From: Baffinella frigidus
Lineage: Eukaryota; Cryptophyceae; Cryptomonadales; Baffinellaceae
Direction: 5' to 3'
DNA length: 23,337 bases
Assembly (NCBI GenBank): GCA_026770585.1
Contig: MU647126.1
Location: 65,446 to 88,782 of the forward strand
The notes under the pieces were generated by a model, which was not told where the DNA came from, did no database searches, and worked only from the letters and a program-made list of their open reading frames with translations. Shown here piece after piece: positions 15,382 through 22,968 of this stretch. Made by a program: the position numbers and the translations under genes. Every line of letters begins with the position of its first letter. Position 1 is the first letter of the stretch.

Positions 15382-18300
15382 ACCCTACACTCTACACCCA
15401 AAACCCGAAACCCTCAACACAGGACGTGCCCGGGGTGGAGGTGTGCGGCGCGCTGAAGAACGTGGTAAGCCCCAAACCATAAACCCTCAACCCTAGACCC
15501 TAGACCCTAAACCCTAAACCCTAAACCCTAAACCCTAAACCTAAACCCTCAACACGAACCCTGAACCCTACACTCTAAATGATAAATAACAAATGATAAA
15601 TAATGAACAACACATAATAAATAATAAATAATAAATAAACCTAAACCCCAAACCCCAAACCCTAATCACAAACCCCAGATGATGAAACCTAAAACCTACA
15701 CCGTATACCCTAAACCATCAACCCTAAACTCGAACCCTAATCCCTAAATCCTTACCAAAAAATGATGAATAACACACCATGAATAATAAATATTAAATAT
15801 TAAATAATGTTAGGTAAATAATTAACACCCCCCATACCCCAAACCAGGTGGCGCTCGGGGCGGGGTTCTCGGACGGGATGGGCCTCGGTGATAACTCCAA
15901 GGCCGCCATCATCCGCATCGGCCTCATGGAAATGAAGAAGTCAAACCCCAAACCTCAACCCCTACACCTAAAACCCTACGCCCAAAACCTCTGCACCCTG
16001 AGCCCTACAGCCTTACCATCATGTGCATTGGCCTTGATCGGATGGAGAGGAAGAAGTGAGCCCCAGAGAAACCCTGCTCGAACAACGACACCAGCGGCGC
16101 TCCTAGACACTTAGGAGCTCCTCTAATCCCCAAACCCTAATCCCCAAGCCGTGAACCTCTGATCCCCGAGCCGTAAACCATAACCAGATCCCACGAAACC
16201 TTACACCCCCAACCCCTAACCCCGAAGCCCCAAACCCCAACCAGGTTCATCCAGGCGCACTACCCCGGGGTACACCCTGAACCCTAAACCCTAAACCCTA
16301 AACCCTAAGCCCTAAGCCCTAAACCCTAAACCCCAAACCCTAAACCCTAAACCCTAAACCCTAAGCCCTAAACCCTGAACCCTGAACCCTAAACACCAAA
16401 CCTAAACCCTACACCCAAATCCTGAACCCTAAACCCTACACCCTAAACCCTAAACCCTAAACCCTAAACCCTAAACCCTAAACCCTAAACCCTAAACCCT
16501 GAACCCTAAACCCTAAACCCTAAACCCAGAACCCGGAACCCGAAACTCGAAACTCAAAACCCGAAACCCTGAACGCTAAACGCTAAACCCTATCCCCTAA
16601 ACCAGGTAATGGATTCGACGTTCTTCGAATCGTGCGGCGTCGCTGACCTCATCGTCACTTGCTACGGTCCTGCCCCCCCCCCCGCCCATCCCCACACCCC
16701 TGTTCACCCACATTGAGAAGCCTTTTTTGACTCGACCCTCGTGAGGTTGCGCTCAGAGTGTTCGCTGCAACCCACAAACCATAAGCCCTAATCATGCAAC
16801 CCTAATCTCTCAAGCTGAAACCGCCCACCCTGAAACCTGAAACCAAAAAAACGCTAAGGCCTAACCCCCGGATTGCAGGCGGGCGGAACCGGCGGTGCGC
16901 GGAGGCATTCGCCAAGTCTCGTGGCAAGAAGGCAAGTCCCCCCAAACCTATCGTGCCAGAGTTATCACTTTCTCAGCAACTGTTTCTCTTATTTCAGCAG
17001 CCCTGAAACATGGTTGTGGAGACCCGTGATCTGCAACACAGGTTTCCGGATTCTGGCAACCTCCGGGACAAATCAAGGGGGTAACAAAGGCGATTCGCTC
17101 CCACGCTGAGGACTGGTGGGGAAGCATGTCTCTCGCAAGGCTTCTCAGCGCAGGCTTCTCTCAGTCACAAAGTCTCGCTCTCCATCCTGGCAGAGTTGCT
17201 AGGCTTCTCAATCAGTGTTTCTCTCGGTTTCGGTGTGTGTGTTCTCTCTATCCGCGCCAGGTCGCAAGTGTGGGGTTTTGTCTAAAATATATTTTGATAT
17301 TCTTTCCCAAGAGACACTCCAAAATCCAGCAATCGGAGCCATTCCCAATCGCAACAATGTTTTATTTGCACCAGGAAACCCCTTGAAAAGTAGGGAGCCT
17401 CGATCTTAAATTATCATTCGTGACCTGGCGTGGCCAGGTCAAAGCTGTATGTTCTTAAATCCCTGAACACTAAACACTAACACTAGACACTAGACACCAA
17501 AAACTAATCACTAAACACTGAACACTAAACACGAAACCCGCTCTCCTGGCAGAGTTTCGAGGAGATCGAGAAGGAGCTTCTCAACGGCCAAAAGCTCCAG
17601 GTCCGAGGGCATAGGGCCTTTTGTGTTACGGGTTGACGGCGATTCGTGTTTAGGGACAAGGCCACGACAGATCACACGTGGAAATTTCATAACGCAACGT
17701 TTCGCTGTAAAGGTATTTCGTGTTGCAAATGCCACATTGTTGCCGCAGCGGGCTATTGACGGCAGGCGTCTTTCTGGTTCAACCCTGGTACAACTTTCCA
17801 GAATCGACTTTAGGATCAACCCTAACCCCCGAACCGTAAACCTTTTCAACACGTGCAGGGAACGCTAACGGTGAAGGACTGGTTAAAACCTCTTCTCTTT
17901 GTCTTTTGCTCTTTGTCTTTTGCAAGCGACTGCGGTCATATGGAAGTAAAGCGACTGTGGTCCTATAAACCCTATACCCAATTGTAAAGTGATTTTGGTG
18001 ATAAAACCCTAAACCTGAAACGTGCAGGGGACGCTGACGGTGAAGGAGGTAGTCAAAGTCCTGGAGGCAGCCGGGACGCTCGAGGGGTACCCCCTTTTCA
18101 AGTCCATCAACGCTGTCGCCTTCCAGGTGCGCCAGCCTGTACTTTTATTTGTCCATAATGTATTATATGTATACTTCAATTTAATATATAGGTATACCAT
18201 TATTTATTGAATTTATTACTACCAATCGCTTTACACATGCTTTGCTGTTAGTAATGCTTTCCTGTTACTGGTATGATCCAGTTGTGTAGTAATTTTCGTT

Positions 18301-19422
18301 GCAATTAATCACCCTGTTTTCGGGCGTGAGATACATCTCTCGTTCGCGCGTTGAGCATACATGGCGGCTGTATCGGTAGTAATGAACGTCTCTCTGAGCA
18401 AGGGTGCTTCCTCGGGACCACAGCCGGTTGACAAGCGGGAAGAAGCAGCTTTACAGATGGGTTGAGCACTTCGCACGCCCATTGTTTGGTAACCACGTGT
18501 TTTTTATTTGTACCGCGAGCAAACCCCCTAAACTCTATACCCCACACCCTGAATCGAGCAGGGGGTGCCGCCCGAGGCGATTCGTTGCTCGGGTGCTTCA
18601 CCCTCGGGAGCACTCTCGCTTTACAAACGCTTGACTATTACTGATGCTTTACTATTGCTAATGCTTTACTATTACTCATGCTTCACTATTACGAACGATT
18701 AACTTTTTACCAGTATGATCCAACTGTGTAGTAATCCAACTGTGCAGGAAGTTTCGTTGGCCCACAAGCAATTATTCGAAGCGTTTTCGGGTATGCGCAT
18801 ACGAGCAGGGGGCGCCAAGGCGATGGCCTCGCTCAGCAGGGGGCGCCGAGGCGATGGCCTCGCTCGGGTGCTTCACCCTCGGGAGCACACGCGCTTTACA
18901 CACGCTTTACTATTACCAGCATGCTCCAACTGTGTAGTAAGTTTTGTTGCCCCACACGCAATTAATAAACACGATGCATGTGTGCAGTAATTTCCGGTGC
19001 GTGATGAGCAAGTGATGGATGGAACGCCTTGATCGAGCAGGGGGCACCGCCCGAGGCGATGCTGGCCTCGCTCGGGTGCTTCACTCTCGGCACCGTGCCC
19101 ATCCAGGCCGGCCAGTTCGATCAGGTCACCCCCCTCTCCTCCCTCTCTTCGTTATCACTCTCAGCCGTTGAGACGTTGAACATGAATTAGTATTAATGTG
19201 TATTGACTGGTGGCGGTCGCTCCCTGGGGCAGGTCGAAACACACCACACGGCGGCCTCCTACACAACGTAACAGTATGAGGTTATGAGTCGTGTAAAGTT
19301 TCCAATCCTGAACCCTCAACGGTGGGACGGACCTAAACCCTAATCCCCTCACCCCGCAGGTGGAGACGCACCGCACGGTGGTCTACTACGGCCGCGCGGG
19401 CGACAAGCGCGCCGCCCTCTAA
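12825..19422 (+). CDS. GPD1: NAD-dependent glycerol-3-phosphate dehydrogenase, cytosolic type, 383 aa
   Basis: Reduces dihydroxyacetone phosphate to glycerol 3-phosphate with NADH, feeding lipid and glycerol synthesis. Sixteen exons: 12825-12935, 13404-13494, 13744-13784, 13920-14017, 14233-14284, 14436-14551, 15081-15156, 15423-15464, 15848-15939, 16245-16269, 16606-16666, 16879-16931, 17553-17600, 18028-18126, 19041-19124, 19360-19422. They total 1152 nt with every junction in phase. Visible motifs: GSGNWG (12-17), [29 protein letters not shown] (Lys122), SVLMGAN, GALKN with the catalytic Lys207, [34 protein letters not shown] (Arg271-Asn272 bind phosphate) and [10 protein letters not shown]. 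No presequence, so probably cytosolic. Intron 12 is GC-AG (AAG|GCAAGT). The last 40 or so residues extend past the usual family end and look novel. The family assignment is certain. Confidence 0.97.
13240..13312 (-). mobile_element. Diverged family-2 fragment in GPDH intron 1
   Basis: Minus-strand CATTCCAAATTTGACGAATG, then TGTACCAAAACCCCATAATGTC, tracks the family-2 interior (CTCCAAAGTTGACGGATTTGTACC...). Confidence 0.55.
13319..13395 (+). repeat. Telomere-like tract, GPDH intron 1
   Basis: CCCTAAA/CCCTGGA/CCCTAGA heptamers leading to the exon 2 acceptor; C-strand sense. Confidence 0.85.
13606..13656 (+). repeat. Echo of GPDH exon 2 3' half, frame and donor intact
   Basis: Encodes [16 protein letters not shown] followed by G|GT, against [16 protein letters not shown] in exon 2. 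There is no indel. The frame stays open from exon 2 across the 162 nt between the two donors. Confidence 0.88.
13670..13915 (+). repeat. Telomere-like tracts flanking GPDH exon 3
   Basis: CCCTAAA/CCCCAAA/CCCCAAC variants in introns 2 and 3 on both sides of the 41-nt exon 3; C-strand sense. Confidence 0.85.
14032..14193. mobile_element. MITE-like inverted-repeat element in GPDH intron 4
   Basis: Ends TTTCAGTTCTGA and TCAGAACTGAAA about 160 bp apart. An internal perfect hairpin TTTTGAGAGC/GCTCTCAAAA lies near 14081-14115. Non-coding; fills most of the intron. Confidence 0.6.
14287..14433 (+). repeat. Telomere-like tract, GPDH intron 5
   Basis: CCCTGAA and CCCTAAA blocks, then a homogenised CCCCAAA block next to the exon 6 acceptor. 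Confidence 0.88.
14606..14640 (+). repeat. Echo of GPDH exon 6 3' end
   Basis: GAGGTGGCG then TTTTGCGCAACCACCATCGG|GT, against GAGGTGGCGGGGGGCGCTTT... at the exon 6 end. A short deletion shifts the frame. A 54-bp telomere-like stretch separates it from the real donor. Confidence 0.85.
14736..15000. repeat. Minisatellite motif copies flanking a family-2 element
   Basis: CCCCGAGGCGGGCCCT (14741) and TCCCGAGGCGGGCCCGTCCT (14981) sit on either side of the element at 14786-14920, in similar surroundings (CCGTCCTGCC / CATCCTGTCC). Confidence 0.7.
14786..14920. mobile_element. Family-2-like inverted-repeat element in GPDH intron 6
   Basis: CTCTGCCTCAGTTAAATTGG at the left faces CCAATTTGGTCTCAACTGAG and ACAGACG at the right. 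The terminal CTCTGYCTCA matches family 2, but the interior differs. Confidence 0.65.
15290..15735 (+). repeat. Telomere-like and A/T-rich tracts around GPDH exon 8
   Basis: CCCTCAA, CCCTAAA and CCGTAAA runs occur on both sides of the 42-nt exon 8. An AATAAATAATAAATAATAAA microsatellite (about 15575-15640, echoed at 15760-15810) is embedded. Confidence 0.8.
16016..16058 (+). repeat. Echo of GPDH exon 9 3' end
   Basis: CCATCATGTGCATTGGCCTT...GAGGAAGAAGTG follows exon 9's CCATCATCCGCATCGGCCTC...GAAATGAAGAAGTC, with a short insertion. About 75 bp of telomere-like sequence lies between. Confidence 0.78.
16270..16600 (+). repeat. Telomere-like array, GPDH intron 10
   Basis: Among the purest arrays: long runs of CCCTAAA (16438-16500) with CCCTAAG, CCCTGAA and ACCCGAA blocks; C-strand sense. 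Confidence 0.93.
16932..17552 (+). other. GPDH intron 12, GC-AG type
   Basis: The donor reads AAG|GCAAGT, the usual strong consensus for GC-AG introns. The only phase-consistent solution joins it to CTGGCAG|AGTTTCGAG. The interior holds little telomere-like sequence apart from CACTAAACACTAA-type repeats (17467-17530). Confidence 0.85.
17176..17200 (+). repeat. Possible echo of GPDH exon 13 start
   Basis: CGCTCTCCATCCTGGCAG|AGTTGCT resembles the true acceptor CGCTCTCCTGGCAG|AGTTTCG at 17539-17559, with a 3-bp insertion. Short, so chance is possible. Confidence 0.45.
17851..17880 (+). repeat. Echo of GPDH exon 14 start
   Basis: CGTGCAG|GGAACGCTAACGG then TGAAGGACTGG matches the acceptor and first bases of exon 14 (CGTGCAG|GGGACGCTGACGG at 18021). 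It is followed by unrelated sequence with telomere-like bits. Confidence 0.82.
18551..18614 (+). repeat. Echo of GPDH exon 15 start (copy 1)
   Basis: ATCGAGCAG|GGGGTGCCGCC, then CGAGGCGAT and GCTCGGGTGCTTCACCCTCG, follows exon 15 (19032-19090) but lacks several bases in the middle, breaking the frame. Confidence 0.85.
18638..18700 (+). repeat. 16-bp tandem repeat in GPDH intron 14
   Basis: Four or so copies of ATGCTTTACTATTACT with small changes. Related single copies occur at 18230-18265 and 18895-18915. Confidence 0.75.
18801..18890 (+). repeat. Tandem double echo of GPDH exon 15 start (copies 2 and 3)
   Basis: AGCAGGGGGCGCCAAGGCGA (18804) and AGCAGGGGGCGCCGAGGCGA (18835) repeat with a 31-bp period. 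The second runs on into GCTCGGGTGCTTCACCCTCG as in exon 15. Both miss the CCC of the true exon's GCACCGCCCGAGG. Confidence 0.85.
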
Positions 19423-19447
19423 ACCCTCCCACCAGTCCTCCGAAGTG

Positions 19448-19559
19448 GACCAAACCGAGGATGTGGCTTGGGCCATTTTCAGGCAGCGGGCGTTCGTTCT
19501 CGAAAGTAATGGCTCAAGCGCTGCCTGAAAATGGTTCAAGCCACATCCTCCATTTGGTC
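19448..19559. repeat. Long hairpin just after the GPDH stop codon
   Basis: Arms 19448-19489 and 19519-19559 (starting GACCAAACCGAGGATGTGGC on one side) pair over 41 bp with four mismatches around a 29-nt loop. It would fold in the GPDH 3' UTR. Confidence 0.85.
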
Positions 19560-19598
19560 TGCTACGGCCGCGCGGGCGACAAACGCGCTGCCCTCTGT
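19557..19598 (+). repeat. Echo of GPDH terminal exon
   Basis: GTCTGCTACGGCCGCGCGGG, then CGACAAACGCGCTGCCCTCT, differs from exon 16 (19379-19420) at three of 40 positions, two of them synonymous. The stop codon is lost and no AG acceptor precedes it. It abuts the right arm of the hairpin. Confidence 0.88.
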
Positions 19599-19655
19599 CT
19601 CCTCGATCGCAAATACCGCAGTGCCTCCTCCTGCCCCTAGTGCGTTTACGGTTTA

Positions 19656-19802
19656 CGGGCCTATCCGTCCCGAGACGGGCCTGTCCGTCCCGAGGCGGGC
19701 CTATCCGTCCTGAGACGGGCCCGTCCGTCCAGAGGCGGGCCCGTCCGTTGGAGGCGGGCCTGTTTCTGTCCCGAGGTGGGCCTGTCCATCCCGAAGCGGG
19801 CA
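19656..19802 (+). repeat. CCCGAGGCGGGCC minisatellite array
   Basis: About seven copies of a 19-20 bp unit, CCGAGGCGGGCCTGTCCGTC, with small substitutions. This is the main array of the motif found singly elsewhere in the window. Confidence 0.9.
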
Positions 19803-20006
19803 GATACAGTGTTTCCCATGCCACCCCGGTGCCCCTCTGATCTGATCGCCACCCGATAAATCGCAGCTAGAGCTGCCGATTAGGTCCTAGTCAAACAAGG
19901 CCTCCTCGGAAGGGAAGAGGTGGTTAGCGTGTCGGCTTCCGAATAAACGCAAAGTGTTTTCTCTACACCCTCATGTTCACCTGCAGATAAGAGTGGGCAT
20001 CGCTTA

Positions 20007-20110
20007 TCCCTCTCTCTCCCTCCCTCCCTCCCTCCCTCTCCCTCCCTCTCCCTCCCTCCCTCCCTCCCTCATCCTATCTCTCTCTCTCTCTCGCTCTCTC
20101 GCTCTCTCGC
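20007..20110. repeat. CT-rich microsatellite
   Basis: CTCC/CTCT tract passing into TCTCTCTCGCTCTC. Unstable low-complexity DNA. Confidence 0.9.
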
Positions 20111-21039
20111 CTCCCTCGCCGTCCCGGCGAAAAAGGTTTTTATTAATACCGACACGGTCTCCATAAATTTCCCTCCCCAGAGGCAATAGTTGAGAGAGGT
20201 CACCTCTGGGGATAAGTCCCATTTAGAAATAGCCGAAGCGACTTTGCACAACCACGTGCACTAGCAGTATTACAGGAGACATGACTGTGTAAAGTCACTC
20301 CCGGCTATGCCTACATGTGCATGGTGTCAAAGCTCTTTGGTGCTTTACTCTCTTTGGGGAACGTCGACCCCTTAGGGGCTCCAACCCCGCAGATTGCTTG
20401 TGCAATTTAGTGTGGTCTGCTCGGAATTCCTAAGTTGACGGAATTCTTAATTCCGAATCCAAACTGCCGAATTCGGAGAGTATTTTTAGGAGCAGGAACC
20501 GTTTCGGTTCCGGCTCAAGGGAAAAGTGGGGGGTCCGACACGGGAATCCCCAACCTTCAGTCCAAGGGAGGACCGGCACGCCAACTCCTCCCATGTTGAG
20601 TACAAAGCCGAAACATCAGCCCCTGGTCTTTTAACTTCGCTCATGCCCACCGCGCTTCGCGAACAGTTCGTTGGGTTGTACGCTGATGCTTGATGCCCTC
20701 TCCTGCCAGCCACGTGTGCGTCCAGCACTTCACCGCCTTAGGGCGTGGCCATGCAGGGGAGGACTGACAGCTGTGCGCTTGCGCGGTGAATCCTGACTAA
20801 ACCAGAAGCACTGCCCAGCTTGCGTGTGCGTCACAGCACTCCTCCTCCTTTGGACGCAAGCAGGCTTAGCAGCTGAGGTTCAGGGCATGCTAGTCAGGCG
20901 GGACCTTAACGCATGTCTTGACACATGGGACCTGTCCCAAATCACGCGCAATCCATACGGTGTGTCCTTTGAGATCCCTGCTAGCACAAACCTCCATAGA
21001 GGTGGGTGACTGGAAGTGGCGCCAGCAGGGGGGCCTCAA

Positions 21040-21480
21040 CCCTGAACCCTACTTGAACCACACACCCGAAACCCTAATCCCTGAACCATAAACTCTGATT
21101 CCGCCTAAATCCTGAAACTCTAAACCCTACACCCAAAACCACAAACTAAAAACTCTAAACCCTAAACCCTAAACCCTAAACCCTAAACCCTGAACCCTAA
21201 ACCCTAAACCCTAAACCCTAAACCCTCAGCCCTCAACCCTCAACCCTAAACCCTAAACCCTAAACCCTAAACCCTAAACCATAAACCCTAAACCCTACAA
21301 CCCTAAACCCAAAGCCCTGAACCCTATATCCAAAACCCTACCCTAAACCCTAAACCATAAACCCTAAACCCTAAACCCTAAACCCTAAACCCCTAAACCC
21401 TAAACCCTAAACCCTAAACCCTAAACCCTAAGCCCCAAACCCTGAACCCTAGAATTTAGATTTCAAACCCTAAAACTTAA
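21040..21480 (+). repeat. Large telomere-like block in intergenic DNA
   Basis: Long CCCTAAA runs (21155-21300, 21340-21430) mixed with CCCTGAA, CCATAAA and CCCTCAA variants. A G-strand patch follows at 21506-21550. Confidence 0.92.
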
Positions 21481-21687
21481 ATCATAACCCCTAAACCTAT
21501 GATTTGAGGTTTAGAGTTTAGGGTTCACAGCCTCACTTGGGGTTTAGGGTACCTGAGTCATTAACCCGAGGCCCTGAACTCTAAACCCAAAACCCTGATC
21601 CGTGAACCCTACACCCTAAACCCAACCCTAAACACTGAAACCTCAACCATGAACCCTTAACAACCCTACACCCTAAACCCTAAACCC

Positions 21688-21733
21688 AAAACCGTAAACC
21701 GTAAACCGTAAACCGTAAACCGTAAACCGTAAA
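21688..21733 (+). repeat. Homogenised CCGTAAA variant block
   Basis: Six consecutive AACCGTA-type heptamers in place of CCCTAAA, flanked on both sides by canonical heptamers. Confidence 0.9.
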
Positions 21734-21754
21734 CCCTAAACCCTAAACCCTAAA

Positions 21755-21793
21755 CCCGACAAAATGTCGGGTTCAGGTTGTCGGCGACAACCT
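21755..21793. repeat. Two adjacent perfect hairpins at a telomere-tract edge
   Basis: CCCGACAAAATGTCGGG (21755-21771, 7-bp stem, 3-nt loop) and AGGTTGTCGGCGACAACCT (21775-21793, 9-bp arms around one G), directly after canonical CCCTAAA units. Confidence 0.85.
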
Positions 21794-22472
21794 AACCCCT
21801 AAACCTTGAACCCTAAGAAAATGCCTCCTCTTACGACCACATCGCGACCTAGTCTGTTTGGCTGAGAAACGCTGGTAAGCGGGAGTGATCCGGCCTTGAA
21901 ATTTTTCTGTTGCGTAAAGCGGCTCTACGCTCTCTGGCCCAGAAGGCTGGCGACACAGGCGCCGTTTGGGCATAGCGATTGTGAAGGGTTTGGCGCGCAG
22001 CCGCCGTCCTTTGGCCCAACGACAATCCCCCGTCCTTTGGCCCAACGACGCTCCTGGCCCAACGACACGCCCTTCCGTAGAAAGGATCTGCAGAAAAAAC
22101 ATTTCTGCTTTCAGATCGCATTTAGCTCTCCAGTGCAGAGGCTCGTGAAGAGGGGATAGTGGGTGGTTCTCTTGTGGTGTTTGATTGCTTCCAAAATAGC
22201 CGTTAGCCGTTGAAGCGGTTTAGGGCTCGCTGGTTAATCACAGATAAGAGAGAGAATTGCTTATGGCTGCGGTGTTGGAAGTAACAACGGTCTCTCTCTC
22301 TGCGTCGGTGTCATGTGTGCGGACCGCTGTGCGATGCGTGTGAATTCATGTACAAGACTCTCTCCGAGAGCGATCCATCTAGTGCGGTCCACGTGTCAGG
22401 CCATAAGTGGCCAGGGATAAGCCAACTAGGATTAGCTGGATTCGATGCAACCGTACATACTCGGAATCAACC

Positions 22473-22582
22473 TACTCGCGAATAAGAAGCCACACCGCCC
22501 TAGGGTCCTACAGTAGGGCTACATGTATTCCAAGGAGCCTATGGACCACCCTAAGGGCGGTGCGTGTTCTTATTCGCCAGTA
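22473..22582. mobile_element. Family-1 inverted-repeat element, best-preserved copy
   Basis: Terminal arms TACTCGCGAATAAGAAGCCA and, inward from the right, TACTGGCGAATAAGAACACG pair over about 36 bp. The inner CACCGCCCTAGGGTCC and GGACCACCCTAAGGGCGGTG also pair. About 110 bp. Confidence 0.82.
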
Positions 22583-22650
22583 ACCCATGTAGGTCTCGCA
22601 ACATTTTGGGCTAGATCCAGTACTTGTCTCAAAGAGATACCTTTATTTAA

Positions 22651-22781
22651 ACCAACCCGGCCGCCATGTATGAACCCCCTCTGAGGCACCGAGGCTGTGT
22701 CTGAGCGGGACCTAGACCTTTCTTACTACCAACACGGCCGCCATGCATGCACCCACACCGAGGCTGTGTCTGGTGCCGGCC
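22651..22781 (+). repeat. Direct repeat of about 55 bp, two copies
   Basis: ACCAACCCGGCCGCCATGTA... (22651) and ACCAACACGGCCGCCATGCA... (22727), both followed by ACCGAGGCTGTGTCTG. A loose match to GAGGCTGTGTCGGAGC occurs at 225. Confidence 0.75.
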
Positions 22782-22812
22782 TGGGTTATGTGGCACAACC
22801 AGAACCTCAGTA

Positions 22813-22965
22813 TCTTTCTCTCTCTCGCTCTCTCTCTCTCGCTCTCTCTCTGTCTCTCGCTCTCTCTCTCTCCCTCTGTCTCTGTCTCTGGCTCTCTCTC
22901 TCTCCCTCTCTCTCTGTCTCTCGCTCTCTCTCTCCCTCTCTCTCTGTCTCTCGCTCTCTCTTCCC
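22813..22965. repeat. TC microsatellite downstream of gene E stop
   Basis: TCTCTCTCGCTCTC/TCTGTCTC array of about 150 bp, ending 4 bp from the gene E stop codon. It would be a GA-rich 3' UTR if transcribed. Confidence 0.9.
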
Positions 22966-22968
22966 ACG

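Larger units (their letters stand above)
19803..22968. other. Intergenic region without a supported gene
   Basis: Holds CT microsatellites, GAATTC-bearing repeats (20422-20476), a large telomere-like block (21040-21755), two adjacent hairpins, short GGCCCAACGAC repeats (22010-22070), a family-1 element and a 55-bp direct repeat. AGGTGGTTAGCGTGTCGGCT (19918) resembles the D-arm part of a tRNA and could be a SINE scrap. Open frames here are short and match nothing I know. Confidence 0.55.

Noticed and set aside
18551-18890. CRISPR-like spaced repeats
   Set aside because: The repeats are degraded copies of a coding exon with irregular spacing, in a eukaryotic intron.
19333-19824. 163-codon minus-strand frame with GPPRDG-type repeats
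   Set aside because: A translation of the CCCGAGGCGGGCC minisatellite and of the antisense of GPDH exon 16.
19918-19960. tRNA gene
   Set aside because: Only a D-arm-like and partial anticodon-like segment; no B box or acceptor stem.
20824-21009. 61-codon frame with a hydrophobic start
   Set aside because: No splice continuity, no family resemblance, and it ends at a telomere-like tract; too weak to call.
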